Shown here in pieces: positions 1 to 9,266 of a stretch of DNA of 45,033 bases (its first letter is position 1; each line of letters starts with the position of its first letter). This DNA comes from Bacteroidales bacterium (lineage in GTDB: Bacteria; Bacteroidota; Bacteroidia; Bacteroidales; Marinilabiliaceae): positions 1 through 45,033 of the forward strand of contig JAFYCM010000056.1 of assembly GCA_017539645.1 (NCBI GenBank), in the 5' to 3' direction. A model generated the notes under the pieces. The model saw only the letters and a program-made list of their open reading frames with translations, searched no databases and had not been told where the DNA came from. A program made the translations under genes and the position numbers.

Positions 1-164
1 CGTTCGAAAAGAACTTTGAAAAGATTTATCAAACGGTAAATATCGGAGATACGGTTGTTCTGCGAGTATCCGATTCTATTCCACAAATCAATCGTGTACT
101 CATTTGGCATCCGACTCCAGATAAAAAACAGAGATATAAAACCCCAGTTAGGTTGATAGAATAG
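1..164 (+). CDS. C-terminal fragment of hypothetical membrane protein, tandem paralogue of the next gene
   Basis: An open frame runs in from the left edge and ends at the TAG at 162-164; its first complete codon starts at position 3. The last 46 residues match the C-terminus of the protein at 261-905 at about 26 positions, including GDTV, RVSD, INRVL and the terminal LIE, so the two are tandem duplicates. Only the soluble C-terminal part is visible here. I do not recognise the family. The DNA is AT-rich, like the next gene and unlike the housekeeping genes further on. Confidence 0.75.
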   Translation, partial: FEKNFEKIYQTVNIGDTVVLRVSDSIPQINRVLIWHPTPDKKQRYKTPVRLIE

Positions 165-260
165 AAAAAGAGTTCACTAATGAGCAATACAACCATTTTT
201 ATGCAATGTAAGGATCAGTTGATTGTATAATATCGAATACTACCAAAAGTATATATAACA

Positions 261-905
261 ATGAATAAAACGGAAAATAATTATAAAAGAATGGCTTATA
301 TACTAAGGCTTCGAGTGCTTCTACCTTTGCTAATACTCGATATTATTCTTGATTTGTTTTCTACACATTATTTCAATATCAGTGATGGCTGCATTCATTG
401 GATTGTACACACATTTTGGGCATTAATTCTATTCATTTTGTTCAACATGCTCACTCTTTGTCTTTTGCCATATATTAAATTTTTGTTGGTACTAATTGAG
501 GCGAGGTTGAACATAAACAGTGTCCTACGCAATATTCTGCTTTGGATTTATGCATTGGTTGCGGTATCTATTGTTCCGTTGCTATATAATGATGTGATAT
601 ACGATAGATTATGTAATAAAATAACTGAGTTCTATTTACAATCTTCACATAAGCAGATAGGTGTTATATACGGCAAGAACAAAGAAAATAAGAAAAAGTA
701 TTATACGATTAGAGTGGGGATATCGGCAAATCTGTTCAAGGAACATCCTATATATTCCAAATATCTATATGAATCTGTTAGCCTTGGAGATACAGTGCTA
801 ATACGAGTTTCAGACAAGTATCCTCGTATCAATCGTGTCCTCAACTGGCAGCCAACGCGCGAAGAGATAGAAAAGTATAAAAGGCCTGTTAGTTTAATAG
901 AATAG
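261..905 (+). CDS. Hypothetical membrane protein, 214 aa, tandem duplicate
   Basis: Unrecognised protein. It has about three hydrophobic segments (roughly residues 13-31, 46-73 and 88-112), then a charged, probably soluble C-terminal domain of about 100 residues holding the motifs GDTVLIRVSDKYPRINRVL and PVSLIE. The same C-terminal sequence closes the truncated gene just upstream, so this is a tandem gene family. The ATG at 261 comes before the first membrane segment and is the natural start. Base composition is clearly AT-rich compared with ligA downstream, which suggests accessory or recently acquired DNA. No function can be assigned. The topology suggests an inner-membrane protein with a C-terminal cytoplasmic or periplasmic domain. 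Confidence 0.7.
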   Translation: MNKTENNYKRMAYILRLRVLLPLLILDIILDLFSTHYFNISDGCIHWIVHTFWALILFILFNMLTLCLLPYIKFLLVLIEARLNINSVLRNILLWIYALVAVSIVPLLYNDVIYDRLCNKITEFYLQSSHKQIGVIYGKNKENKKKYYTIRVGISANLFKEHPIYSKYLYESVSLGDTVLIRVSDKYPRINRVLNWQPTREEIEKYKRPVSLIE

Positions 906-982
906 AAAGGTTTTAGCAGGCTTGCGTTTTCAACAATAACAATCCATATAAATCTGCGCTATCTGCGTTCTGCTAAATAGTT

Positions 983-990
983 TAACTTTG
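983..990 (+). promoter_or_regulatory. Candidate -7 box for ligA
   Basis: TAACTTTG matches the Bacteroidetes -7 consensus TAnnTTTG and lies 59 bp before the ligA ATG. No clear -33 TTTG is visible at the expected distance, so support is partial. Confidence 0.4.
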
Positions 991-1033
991 GTGCTTAGAG
1001 CCGAAAGCGTAGAACTTTCAGCTTTGAACATAA

Positions 1034-3040
<2,007 letters not shown>

Positions 3041-3043
3041 CCT

Positions 3044-3586
3044 ATGTTTCTACAAAAACTCCGCACTTTGATTGGGCACAACATCAATGGCCGAAAACGC
3101 GTCAAACCATGTTTGCTGCCAAATAAAAAACTTGCCGAAATATCTAAAATCTTGGTCGTAGCCGACATGACCGAGAATGACTCTACTGCAGCAATAAACA
3201 ACCTGAAACAAAAGGCTAAACAGCTCTGTCCGAAGGCCGATATTACATTCATCTGTTTCTATCTGCCTAACGCCCACAAAGGGACGCTCATCAGCTACAA
3301 CGGCTGCGAATACATAACGCCTAAGGATTTCTCGTTCTTCTTCAAAATTCGCAACGAGAATTTGCGCAACTACATCTCGCGCGAGTACGATATGGCTATG
3401 TTTTTGGCTTCTACCAACAATCCATATCTCGAGTTCGTCAATGCATACATACGAGCGCGCCTAAAAGTTGGCAGACGCAGCAACGACAATGGCCAGTTCA
3501 ACTTCATGATAGACAGCGCCACAAATAATATGCTGCAACTCACAAACGACATCATTGGCAACTTGAAAATGGTGTTCGGAGGGTAA
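3044..3586 (+). CDS. Conserved hypothetical protein downstream of ligA (probable DUF6913 family), 180 aa
   Basis: A soluble protein with no signal peptide or membrane segment. It starts 3 bp after the ligA stop and is probably translated from the same mRNA. A conserved protein of this size sits next to ligA in other Bacteroidales; I believe it is the DUF6913 family, but that label is from memory. Visible features are a basic N-terminus, a Rossmann-like stretch (KILVVADMTEND) near residue 37 and a central segment ending in YDMAMFLAS. The gene ends 2 bp from the convergent yigZ stop, leaving no room for a terminator between them. Function unknown. Confidence 0.8.
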   Translation: MFLQKLRTLIGHNINGRKRVKPCLLPNKKLAEISKILVVADMTENDSTAAINNLKQKAKQLCPKADITFICFYLPNAHKGTLISYNGCEYITPKDFSFFFKIRNENLRNYISREYDMAMFLASTNNPYLEFVNAYIRARLKVGRRSNDNGQFNFMIDSATNNMLQLTNDIIGNLKMVFGG

Positions 3587-3588
3587 GT

Positions 3589-4170
3589 TTACAGCTCTTC
3601 CACACCGCCTATTTTTTTGATCATTTCGGCTTGCGATTTGGGAACGTAAAGGTCTATGCTGCAAGTCATATCGTAGTTTTGCGACACTATGCGAGCTTCG
3701 GTTGCGGCTATTTGTTTCAGTACGTATGTAAGTTGCTCATAATTACACGTAACTCTCAGTCCAATCTCTTCGTGACGCTCCACAATCTCGGCAGCCGATA
3801 GTACATCAGAAGTGGCTGATTTATATGCAACTATAAGTCCCGAAGTACCGAGTTTTATGCCGCCAAAGTAGCGCACCACCACCACAAGTACATTTGTAAC
3901 TTCGAACGAGAGCAATTGCCCATGAATAGGACGTCCCGCAGTGCCACTTGGTTCTCCATCGTCGTTAGCGCGAAAATCTTCGCCATTCAAACCTAAGCGA
4001 TATGCATAGCAATGATGATGCGCGTCGTGATACTTTTTCTTCAATTCGGCAACAATCTGCATAGCTTCGTCGACGCTATTTATGGGATAGGCAAAGGCTA
4101 AAAAACGGCTGCCTTTCTCCTTGTAGATGCCCTCAGACTGCGCGGCTAAAGTTTTATACAAATCGTTCAT
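3589..4170 (-). CDS. yigZ: YigZ/IMPACT family protein
   Basis: A 193-aa member of the UPF0029/IMPACT family, which is widespread but of unsettled biochemical role; it is related to eukaryotic IMPACT, a modulator of GCN2. The N-terminal domain carries the family signature around DDGEPSGTAGRPIHGQL and VVVVRYFGGIKLGTSGL. A shorter ferredoxin-like C-terminal domain follows. The start codon overlaps the stop of the upstream patatin gene by one base (TGATG), so translation is likely coupled. No signal peptide is present, so it is cytoplasmic. Confidence 0.92.
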   Translation of the reverse strand: MNDLYKTLAAQSEGIYKEKGSRFLAFAYPINSVDEAMQIVAELKKKYHDAHHHCYAYRLGLNGEDFRANDDGEPSGTAGRPIHGQLLSFEVTNVLVVVVRYFGGIKLGTSGLIVAYKSATSDVLSAAEIVERHEEIGLRVTCNYEQLTYVLKQIAATEARIVSQNYDMTCSIDLYVPKSQAEMIKKIGGVEEL

Positions 4171-6467
4171 CAGAAGAGAAAACCAATATTTACAAATACG
4201 TTGAACTTATAGTCGGGCGAATATGCCAAAGTAAAATCAACCGGCAACACCGACAGATTGTAACCAGCTGTCAATGCGCCGCCTACGATAACCTTCTCGG
4301 GTTTGAACACATTCCCTTCTTCAATATAATAATCGAGATTACGGAACGTCACAGCAGCGTTCATGTGAGCCGAAAGGTATAGTTCTCCCACGAATTTATA
4401 CGTAGTAGAGAAGCGTGCCATAGCCAACGTAGGTATGTTCTTTTGCGCCACATCGAGACCATAGAAAGTGAAGTGCGACGGCAAGAATGCATACGCGCCA
4501 CCAACATAGTTTTGGTGCAAAAACGTTCTACTGCCATACGTAGCACCAATGCCAACAGTCTCATTCAGAATAAATTTACTATTTGGCTGCTGATATATTT
4601 CGCCCCAAAACGTGTAGCGCGCCACCATCTTCGACTTGTCATCTACATCGCCCGTTTGGTTTACATAGTCGGCATGATGATAGCGTGGCGGCGTAGATAT
4701 GTATATATCATGCGTCATTCGGCGGCCAGTTTGCGGCAAATAGGGTCGGTCGAGCGTGTTTTTGCGATGCAAGAACTCCACAAAAAAATTGTTCACAAGT
4801 CCCGTCATAGCATTCGGATAGCCGCCATTCACATCAGTGTCGAGGCGATAGGCATCGTAGCCAAGAAATAGCTGTGCATCAGAACGTTGCGACGTAATTA
4901 TACCGCCAGAAACTGCTGCGCGTATATGTTTGTATGAATACGAAAAGCCTTTCTGGCTTCCATTGTAGAGCGGCACGTAGAAGTGGTTGAACTGAAATGT
5001 TTCATCTACATAATAATTATGTAGCTCGCCAAAGTAGTTTCTGTTGAGCGCACGCAAGCGAAACGACTCTGACAGTGAGAGTTTTATCGACGATGTAGAG
5101 CGTTTACTCGTCATATTTTTACGCTCATAGCCCAAAATAATGGCGGCACTCGTGAAGTTGTTGTAAGCAAAACCAACCTTTAGCAACGACAGCGGGCGCT
5201 CATCCACAATGCAATGTAGCGATACGCGATTGTCGGCAGGCTCTGAGCTGAGCGGTACAAGGTCGTAGTTCAAATTGCTGTAATAACCCGACGAAAAAGC
5301 TCGCGAGAAGGCCTTATTTATCTCATTTATATCATACGAATGACCAAGGTCGAGGTCGAGATTCTGCCAAAGCAACTGCTTAGTAGTGTAGCGCAAGCCA
5401 TCGACTTCAAACTCGTCAATTTTCACCTTCTTACTGTAGGGCTTCATGCGCTTGAGAGGCTCTGAATATGGCACACCATACGTATCGTGCATATAATCAG
5501 CCAACTGCTTGAAAATGGGATAGAACTCGTCGCCCTTACGCTTACCAATGGCAAAAATGGAATCGACGTCATCGAAACTTGCAGCCGAAAATTGCGACAC
5601 TTCAGGCTCAATTACAACGTCGCAAATGCTCTTCTCGTTCTGCAAATCTACGGCATCGCGGAAGTTCATTGTCTGCATCATCACGTCGAGCATAGTGGTC
5701 ATATCCTTCGTATCGGTAAGTCCGCTAAAGAGGTTCACACCAATGACGAAATCGGCCCCCATCTCACGCACATCGCGCACGGGGAAGTTGCGCACAATGC
5801 CGCCATCGACAAGCTTCGTATTCTTATAATCTACGGCGCTCACTACGCCCGGAATAGCCATACTGCTGCGCACTGCGTAGGGCATACTCCCCTCTTTTAG
5901 CACCACAGCCTCGCCACTTCCTATGTCGGTAGCTATGCATCGAAATGGTATGTCGAGTTGGGCAAAATTGCGCGTTTTATATATAGGATAAAAAACCTCG
6001 TGAAACTTTAGCATCAAGCCTTGCGGCTCCAAAATGCCGGTGAATGGTTTTATGCGACGATTCTCTATCGGGAGCTCGAGCATAAAGCTGCTGTAGTCGT
6101 CTTTGCGTTCTATGGATACATCTTGGTATCTGTCTGCCCCACGCATCACTTCCAACCAATCCATCGTTTTGGCAATATCTTCAATCTGGTGACCCGAATA
6201 GCCAGAAGCGTACATAGCACCAACGATTGCGCCCATACTGGTACCAGTGATATAGTCGAGGTTGAGACGCGCACTATCGATAGCTGCCAAAATGCCACAA
6301 TGCGCCAAACCTTTAGCGCCACCGCCACTCAGCACGAGGCCTATCTTTGGACGTTTTTTATGTATACTATCAGCCTTTGCCGACGCAACATCGGCATTTC
6401 TCTCCTGACTCATACATAGTGTAGCAAAACTAAAAAGGCTGAAAATCAATAATATACTTATGCGCAT
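4170..6467 (-). CDS. Patatin-like phospholipase with C-terminal outer-membrane beta-barrel
   Basis: A 765-aa exported protein with a signal peptide (about residues 1-20). The patatin domain has the oxyanion-hole motif GGGAKG (48-53), the nucleophile elbow GTSMG with Ser77, and the second dyad residue Asp221 in LVDGGIVRNFPV. A POTRA-like segment follows (about 345-420), then a BamA/Omp85-type 16-strand barrel to the terminal NIGFLF. This is the PlpD-like type V secretion architecture, in which the barrel anchors or exports the lipase. All catalytic residues are present. A candidate -7 box TAGCTTTG lies on the minus strand at 6489-6496. The gene is the first of a two-gene unit with yigZ. Confidence 0.93.
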   Translation of the reverse strand: MRISILLIFSLFSFATLCMSQERNADVASAKADSIHKKRPKIGLVLSGGGAKGLAHCGILAAIDSARLNLDYITGTSMGAIVGAMYASGYSGHQIEDIAKTMDWLEVMRGADRYQDVSIERKDDYSSFMLELPIENRRIKPFTGILEPQGLMLKFHEVFYPIYKTRNFAQLDIPFRCIATDIGSGEAVVLKEGSMPYAVRSSMAIPGVVSAVDYKNTKLVDGGIVRNFPVRDVREMGADFVIGVNLFSGLTDTKDMTTMLDVMMQTMNFRDAVDLQNEKSICDVVIEPEVSQFSAASFDDVDSIFAIGKRKGDEFYPIFKQLADYMHDTYGVPYSEPLKRMKPYSKKVKIDEFEVDGLRYTTKQLLWQNLDLDLGHSYDINEINKAFSRAFSSGYYSNLNYDLVPLSSEPADNRVSLHCIVDERPLSLLKVGFAYNNFTSAAIILGYERKNMTSKRSTSSIKLSLSESFRLRALNRNYFGELHNYYVDETFQFNHFYVPLYNGSQKGFSYSYKHIRAAVSGGIITSQRSDAQLFLGYDAYRLDTDVNGGYPNAMTGLVNNFFVEFLHRKNTLDRPYLPQTGRRMTHDIYISTPPRYHHADYVNQTGDVDDKSKMVARYTFWGEIYQQPNSKFILNETVGIGATYGSRTFLHQNYVGGAYAFLPSHFTFYGLDVAQKNIPTLAMARFSTTYKFVGELYLSAHMNAAVTFRNLDYYIEEGNVFKPEKVIVGGALTAGYNLSVLPVDFTLAYSPDYKFNVFVNIGFLF

Positions 6468-6488
6468 CAGCGATTATATTTTATCTCG

Positions 6489-6496
6489 CAAAGCTA
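6489..6496 (-). promoter_or_regulatory. Candidate -7 box for the patatin-yigZ unit
   Basis: TAGCTTTG on the minus strand fits TAnnTTTG and sits 21 bp before the patatin ATG. No convincing -33 element was found. The divergent yggS gene has its own candidate TAAATTTG at 6569-6576. Confidence 0.4.
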
Positions 6497-6568
6497 AAAC
6501 AATTACGAATTAGGAGCTACATATTCATTGTTCACATTTCAAAATGATAATATATTGTAGTTTGTCGG

Positions 6569-6576
6569 TAAATTTG
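6569..6576 (+). promoter_or_regulatory. Candidate -7 box for yggS
   Basis: TAAATTTG fits the Bacteroidetes -7 consensus and ends only 7 bp before the yggS ATG. If it is used, the transcript would be nearly leaderless. No good -33 element is visible. Confidence 0.35.
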
Positions 6577-6583
6577 CGACACT

Positions 6584-7267
6584 ATGACAATTTCAGAATC
6601 CATACAACAAATAAACGCCTCACTACCTTCGAGCACCAAACTTATTGCCGTGTCGAAGACTCACCCTGCCGAGGCTATAGAAGAGGCCTACGCCGCCGGA
6701 ATGCGCGATTTTGGCGAAAACAAAGTGCAAGAACTCGCTGCCAAAGCCGAAATTCTACCTAAGGATATTCGTTGGCACATGATTGGTCATTTGCAGACCA
6801 ACAAGGTGAAGTATATCGCGCCATTCGTACACCTTATTCACTCTGTCGATTCGCTGCATTTGCTACAAACCATCAGCAAAGAGGCTGTGAAGAACAATCG
6901 TACCATTAACTATTTGCTCGAAGTACATATAGCGCAAGAGGAATCGAAATTCGGGCTCTCGCCCGTTCAAGTTGTGCCACTCATTCAGGAAATAATGGAT
7001 GCCAATTTGCCCAACGTGCGTCTGTGCGGTCTTATGTGCATGGCTACAAATACCGACGATGCCGATGAGATTCGTAACGAATTTCGTGCCGTATCAACGC
7101 TTTTCAAATACATCAAGAGCTCATATTTTGCTGACGACGAGCACTTTGCGCAGCTAAGTATGGGTATGTCTCACGACTACAAGATTGCTGCCGAAGAGGG
7201 CTCTACATACGTACGTGTGGGAACGGCAATTTTTGGTGCACGAGACTACGGCACTGCAAATCAGTAA
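6584..7267 (+). CDS. yggS: YggS/PROSC family pyridoxal-phosphate homeostasis protein
   Basis: A 227-aa cytoplasmic PLP-binding protein with the alanine-racemase-like TIM-barrel fold. The family buffers free PLP and affects amino-acid metabolism rather than catalysing a known reaction. The PLP lysine is Lys25 in LIAVSKTHP. Other family marks are DFGENKVQE, WHMIGHLQTNK near residue 63, LSMGMSHDY near residue 190, and the C-terminal YVRVGTAIFG. The ATG at 6584 starts in the normal place. A strong hairpin terminator follows at 7306. Confidence 0.96.
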   Translation: MTISESIQQINASLPSSTKLIAVSKTHPAEAIEEAYAAGMRDFGENKVQELAAKAEILPKDIRWHMIGHLQTNKVKYIAPFVHLIHSVDSLHLLQTISKEAVKNNRTINYLLEVHIAQEESKFGLSPVQVVPLIQEIMDANLPNVRLCGLMCMATNTDDADEIRNEFRAVSTLFKYIKSSYFADDEHFAQLSMGMSHDYKIAAEEGSTYVRVGTAIFGARDYGTANQ

Positions 7268-7305
7268 GTATCTTACTTGTAAGTAAAAAGAGTTTTATGT
7301 ATACG

Positions 7306-7331
7306 AGGCTGTCACTGTGGCAGCCTTTTTT
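7306..7331 (+). terminator. Rho-independent terminator after yggS
   Basis: AGGCTGTC (7306-7313) pairs with GGCAGCCT (7319-7326) around the loop ACTGT, and a run of T follows. The same stem sequence recurs at 9120 and 40276. Confidence 0.85.
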
Positions 7332-7408
7332 GTTGCCGCCGCCGAATCATCTACTACAAAAAGAAAAATCGCACAAGCACCAATGTACTTATGCGACTTG
7401 TTTTGATG

Positions 7409-7490
7409 TGCCCGAAACAGGACTCGAACCTGCACGTTGTGAAACACACGCACCTGAAACGTGCGCGTCTACCAATTCCGCCATTCGGGC
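7409..7490 (-). tRNA. tRNA-Leu (anticodon CAG)
   Basis: The minus strand folds as a class II tRNA of 82 nt. The acceptor stem GCCCGAA/TTCGGGC is fully paired. The D-arm contains TGGTAGACGC. The anticodon loop TTCAGGT sits on stem CACGT/GCGTG, with the CAG anticodon at plus positions 7454-7456. A variable arm with stem GTT/AAC and the T-arm with GGTTCGAGTCC follow. The discriminator base is A and CCA is not encoded, as is common in Bacteroidetes. It reads the CUG leucine codon. Confidence 0.95.
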
Positions 7491-7504
7491 TTCAAAAGCG
7501 GGGG

Positions 7505-7532
7505 CAAATATAGCGGCTTTTATGATTCGCAA
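7505..7532 (-). promoter_or_regulatory. Promoter of tRNA-Leu
   Basis: On the minus strand TTG (7532-7530) is followed after 17 bp by TATATTTG (7512-7505), a perfect TAnnTTTG -7 box. It lies 14 bp upstream of the mature tRNA 5' end, the right spacing for a short 5' leader removed by RNase P. Confidence 0.65.
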
Positions 7533-7638
7533 CACGCCGCACCGCGAAATAATTAGACTTTTGTTTTGAGGTAAAATTTCTTTCTTATCGAAATAAATAC
7601 TATCATTCACATCTAATATCAAAACTAACACAACACAT

Positions 7639-9087
7639 ATGGCAACTTTCATCATTATTCTTCAGTTACTTATAGTGCTTGGAGCCCTTTGGGTTGGCTC
7701 TCGCTATGGCTCGTTGGCTCTTGGTGCCATTTCGGGCATCGGCTTGGCAATTCTCGTGTTTGGCTTCGGCCTAAAACCCGGCACACCGCCAACCGACGTT
7801 ATTTACATAATAATTGCAGCTGTGACGTGTGCTGGCATCATGCAAGCGTCGGGCGGTATGGATTGGCTCATTCAGTTGGCCGAAAAGCTTCTCCGCAAAC
7901 ACCCCGACCGCATCACATTCTTAGCACCTCTCTGCACATTTTTTCTCACCGTTCTTGTTGGTACGGGTCACGTGGTGTATACGCTCATGCCTATCATCTG
8001 CGACATCTCGCTCAAGAAAGGCATACGCCCCGAACGTCCGTGCGGTGTGGCAAGTATAGCGTCGCAAGTGGGCATAACTTGTTCGCCAATTGCTGCGGCT
8101 GTGGTGGCATTTGTATCTATATCCAACGCCAACGGCTTCGACGTCACCATTCCGGGCGTACTTATGATTTCTATACCAGCATGTCTTTGCGGACTTATGG
8201 CAGCGGCAGCAGCATCGTATCACCGCGGCCTCGACCTCGACAAAGACCCTATATTTCAAGCAAAACTGCAAGATCCAGAGCAGAAGAAATATATATATGG
8301 TAGTTCGGCCACTCTGCTCGACAAGGAGATTCCGCAATCGGCAAAGAACGCCGTATTCATCTTTCTTGGTGCGCTCTGCGTGATTGTCTTCTTTGCTATT
8401 TTCCAAAACGTGCTGCCTTCGTACAGCACCCTGCGTGCGGTGAAAGGCGCAGAACCACTAACGCTTGCCGACGGAACCATTTTCACTCCAGAGCAGATGG
8501 TAAAATCTGGCATTCACTCGTATGGAATAACGGAACTCTACCATAAACCATTAGCAATGAACCTCGTCATACAGATAGTTATGATAGCCGCAGCAGCACT
8601 GATGATTATCTTCTGCAAAGCATCGCCCAAGAAGGCTGTTGCTGGTCCAGTGTGGCAGTCGGGAATGGTGGCTGTGGTAGCTATTTATGGCATTGCATGG
8701 CTTGCCGACACTTTCTTCTCAAACTACCTCGGCGAGATGAAAACTATGCTGACAAGCATAATTGAACAATATCCATGGACTATTGCATTTGTCTTCTTCT
8801 GCGTGTCGGTACTCATCAACTCGCAAGGCGCAGTAGTGGTAGCAATGCTTCCGCTCGCATATTCGCTTGGCATTTCGGGCTGGGTATTATTAGGCGTACT
8901 ACCATCGGTCTATGGGTATTTCTTCATACCTAACTACCCGTCGGACATCGCCACAGTCAATTTCGACCGCTCCGGCACCACCGTCATTGGCAAATACCTG
9001 CTCAACCACTCATTCATGATGCCAGGCCTGATTTGCGTAACAGTGTCTACTTTAGTGGCTTACGGGCTTTCGGCTATGCTCTATTGA
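7639..9087 (+). CDS. dcuB: Anaerobic C4-dicarboxylate transporter (Dcu family)
   Basis: A 482-aa inner-membrane protein with about 11-12 hydrophobic segments. Its N-terminus and the conserved SIASQVGITCSPIAAA segment (near residue 140) are typical of DcuA/DcuB carriers. In anaerobes these exchange fumarate, malate or aspartate for succinate, serving fumarate respiration or succinate export. The C-terminal NYPSDIATVNFDRSGTT segment is also diagnostic. DcuA and DcuB cannot be told apart with certainty by eye; dcuB is the usual name in Bacteroidales. It is a single-gene unit, with a terminator at 9120 and the tRNA-Leu gene diverging upstream. Confidence 0.9.
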   Translation: MATFIIILQLLIVLGALWVGSRYGSLALGAISGIGLAILVFGFGLKPGTPPTDVIYIIIAAVTCAGIMQASGGMDWLIQLAEKLLRKHPDRITFLAPLCTFFLTVLVGTGHVVYTLMPIICDISLKKGIRPERPCGVASIASQVGITCSPIAAAVVAFVSISNANGFDVTIPGVLMISIPACLCGLMAAAAASYHRGLDLDKDPIFQAKLQDPEQKKYIYGSSATLLDKEIPQSAKNAVFIFLGALCVIVFFAIFQNVLPSYSTLRAVKGAEPLTLADGTIFTPEQMVKSGIHSYGITELYHKPLAMNLVIQIVMIAAAALMIIFCKASPKKAVAGPVWQSGMVAVVAIYGIAWLADTFFSNYLGEMKTMLTSIIEQYPWTIAFVFFCVSVLINSQGAVVVAMLPLAYSLGISGWVLLGVLPSVYGYFFIPNYPSDIATVNFDRSGTTVIGKYLLNHSFMMPGLICVTVSTLVAYGLSAMLY

Positions 9088-9119
9088 GTAAATAATAATG
9101 GTATATATGTATAAAGAAG

Positions 9120-9147
9120 GGCTGTCATAGTAATATGGCGGCCTTTT
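9120..9147 (+). terminator. Rho-independent terminator after dcuB
   Basis: GGCTGTCAT (9120-9128) pairs with ATGGCGGCC (9135-9143) with two G-T pairs and a six-base loop, followed by TTTT. It belongs to the same stem family as the one after yggS. Confidence 0.8.
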
Positions 9148-9208
9148 CTGTTTTTGGTATATACATACAAAAAACGTCAACTTTCAAATATCTATTACAA
9201 ATAGTCAA

Positions 9209-9238
9209 TTGCTAACAATCATTAATTGTGTACATTTG
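9209..9238 (+). promoter_or_regulatory. Promoter of the M16 peptidase gene
   Basis: TTG at 9209-9211, a 19-bp spacer and TACATTTG at 9231-9238 match the Bacteroidetes sigma-ABfr promoter (-33 TTTG, -7 TAnnTTTG). The ATG lies 28 bp downstream. Confidence 0.6.
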
Positions 9239-9266
9239 ATGCCCGTATAAATTAACACTTCAATAC

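Noticed and set aside
7389-7655. 88-aa minus-strand open frame across the tRNA-Leu
   Set aside because: Its C-terminal half (MAELVDAHVSGACVSQ) is simply the tRNA gene read as protein, a familiar artefact.
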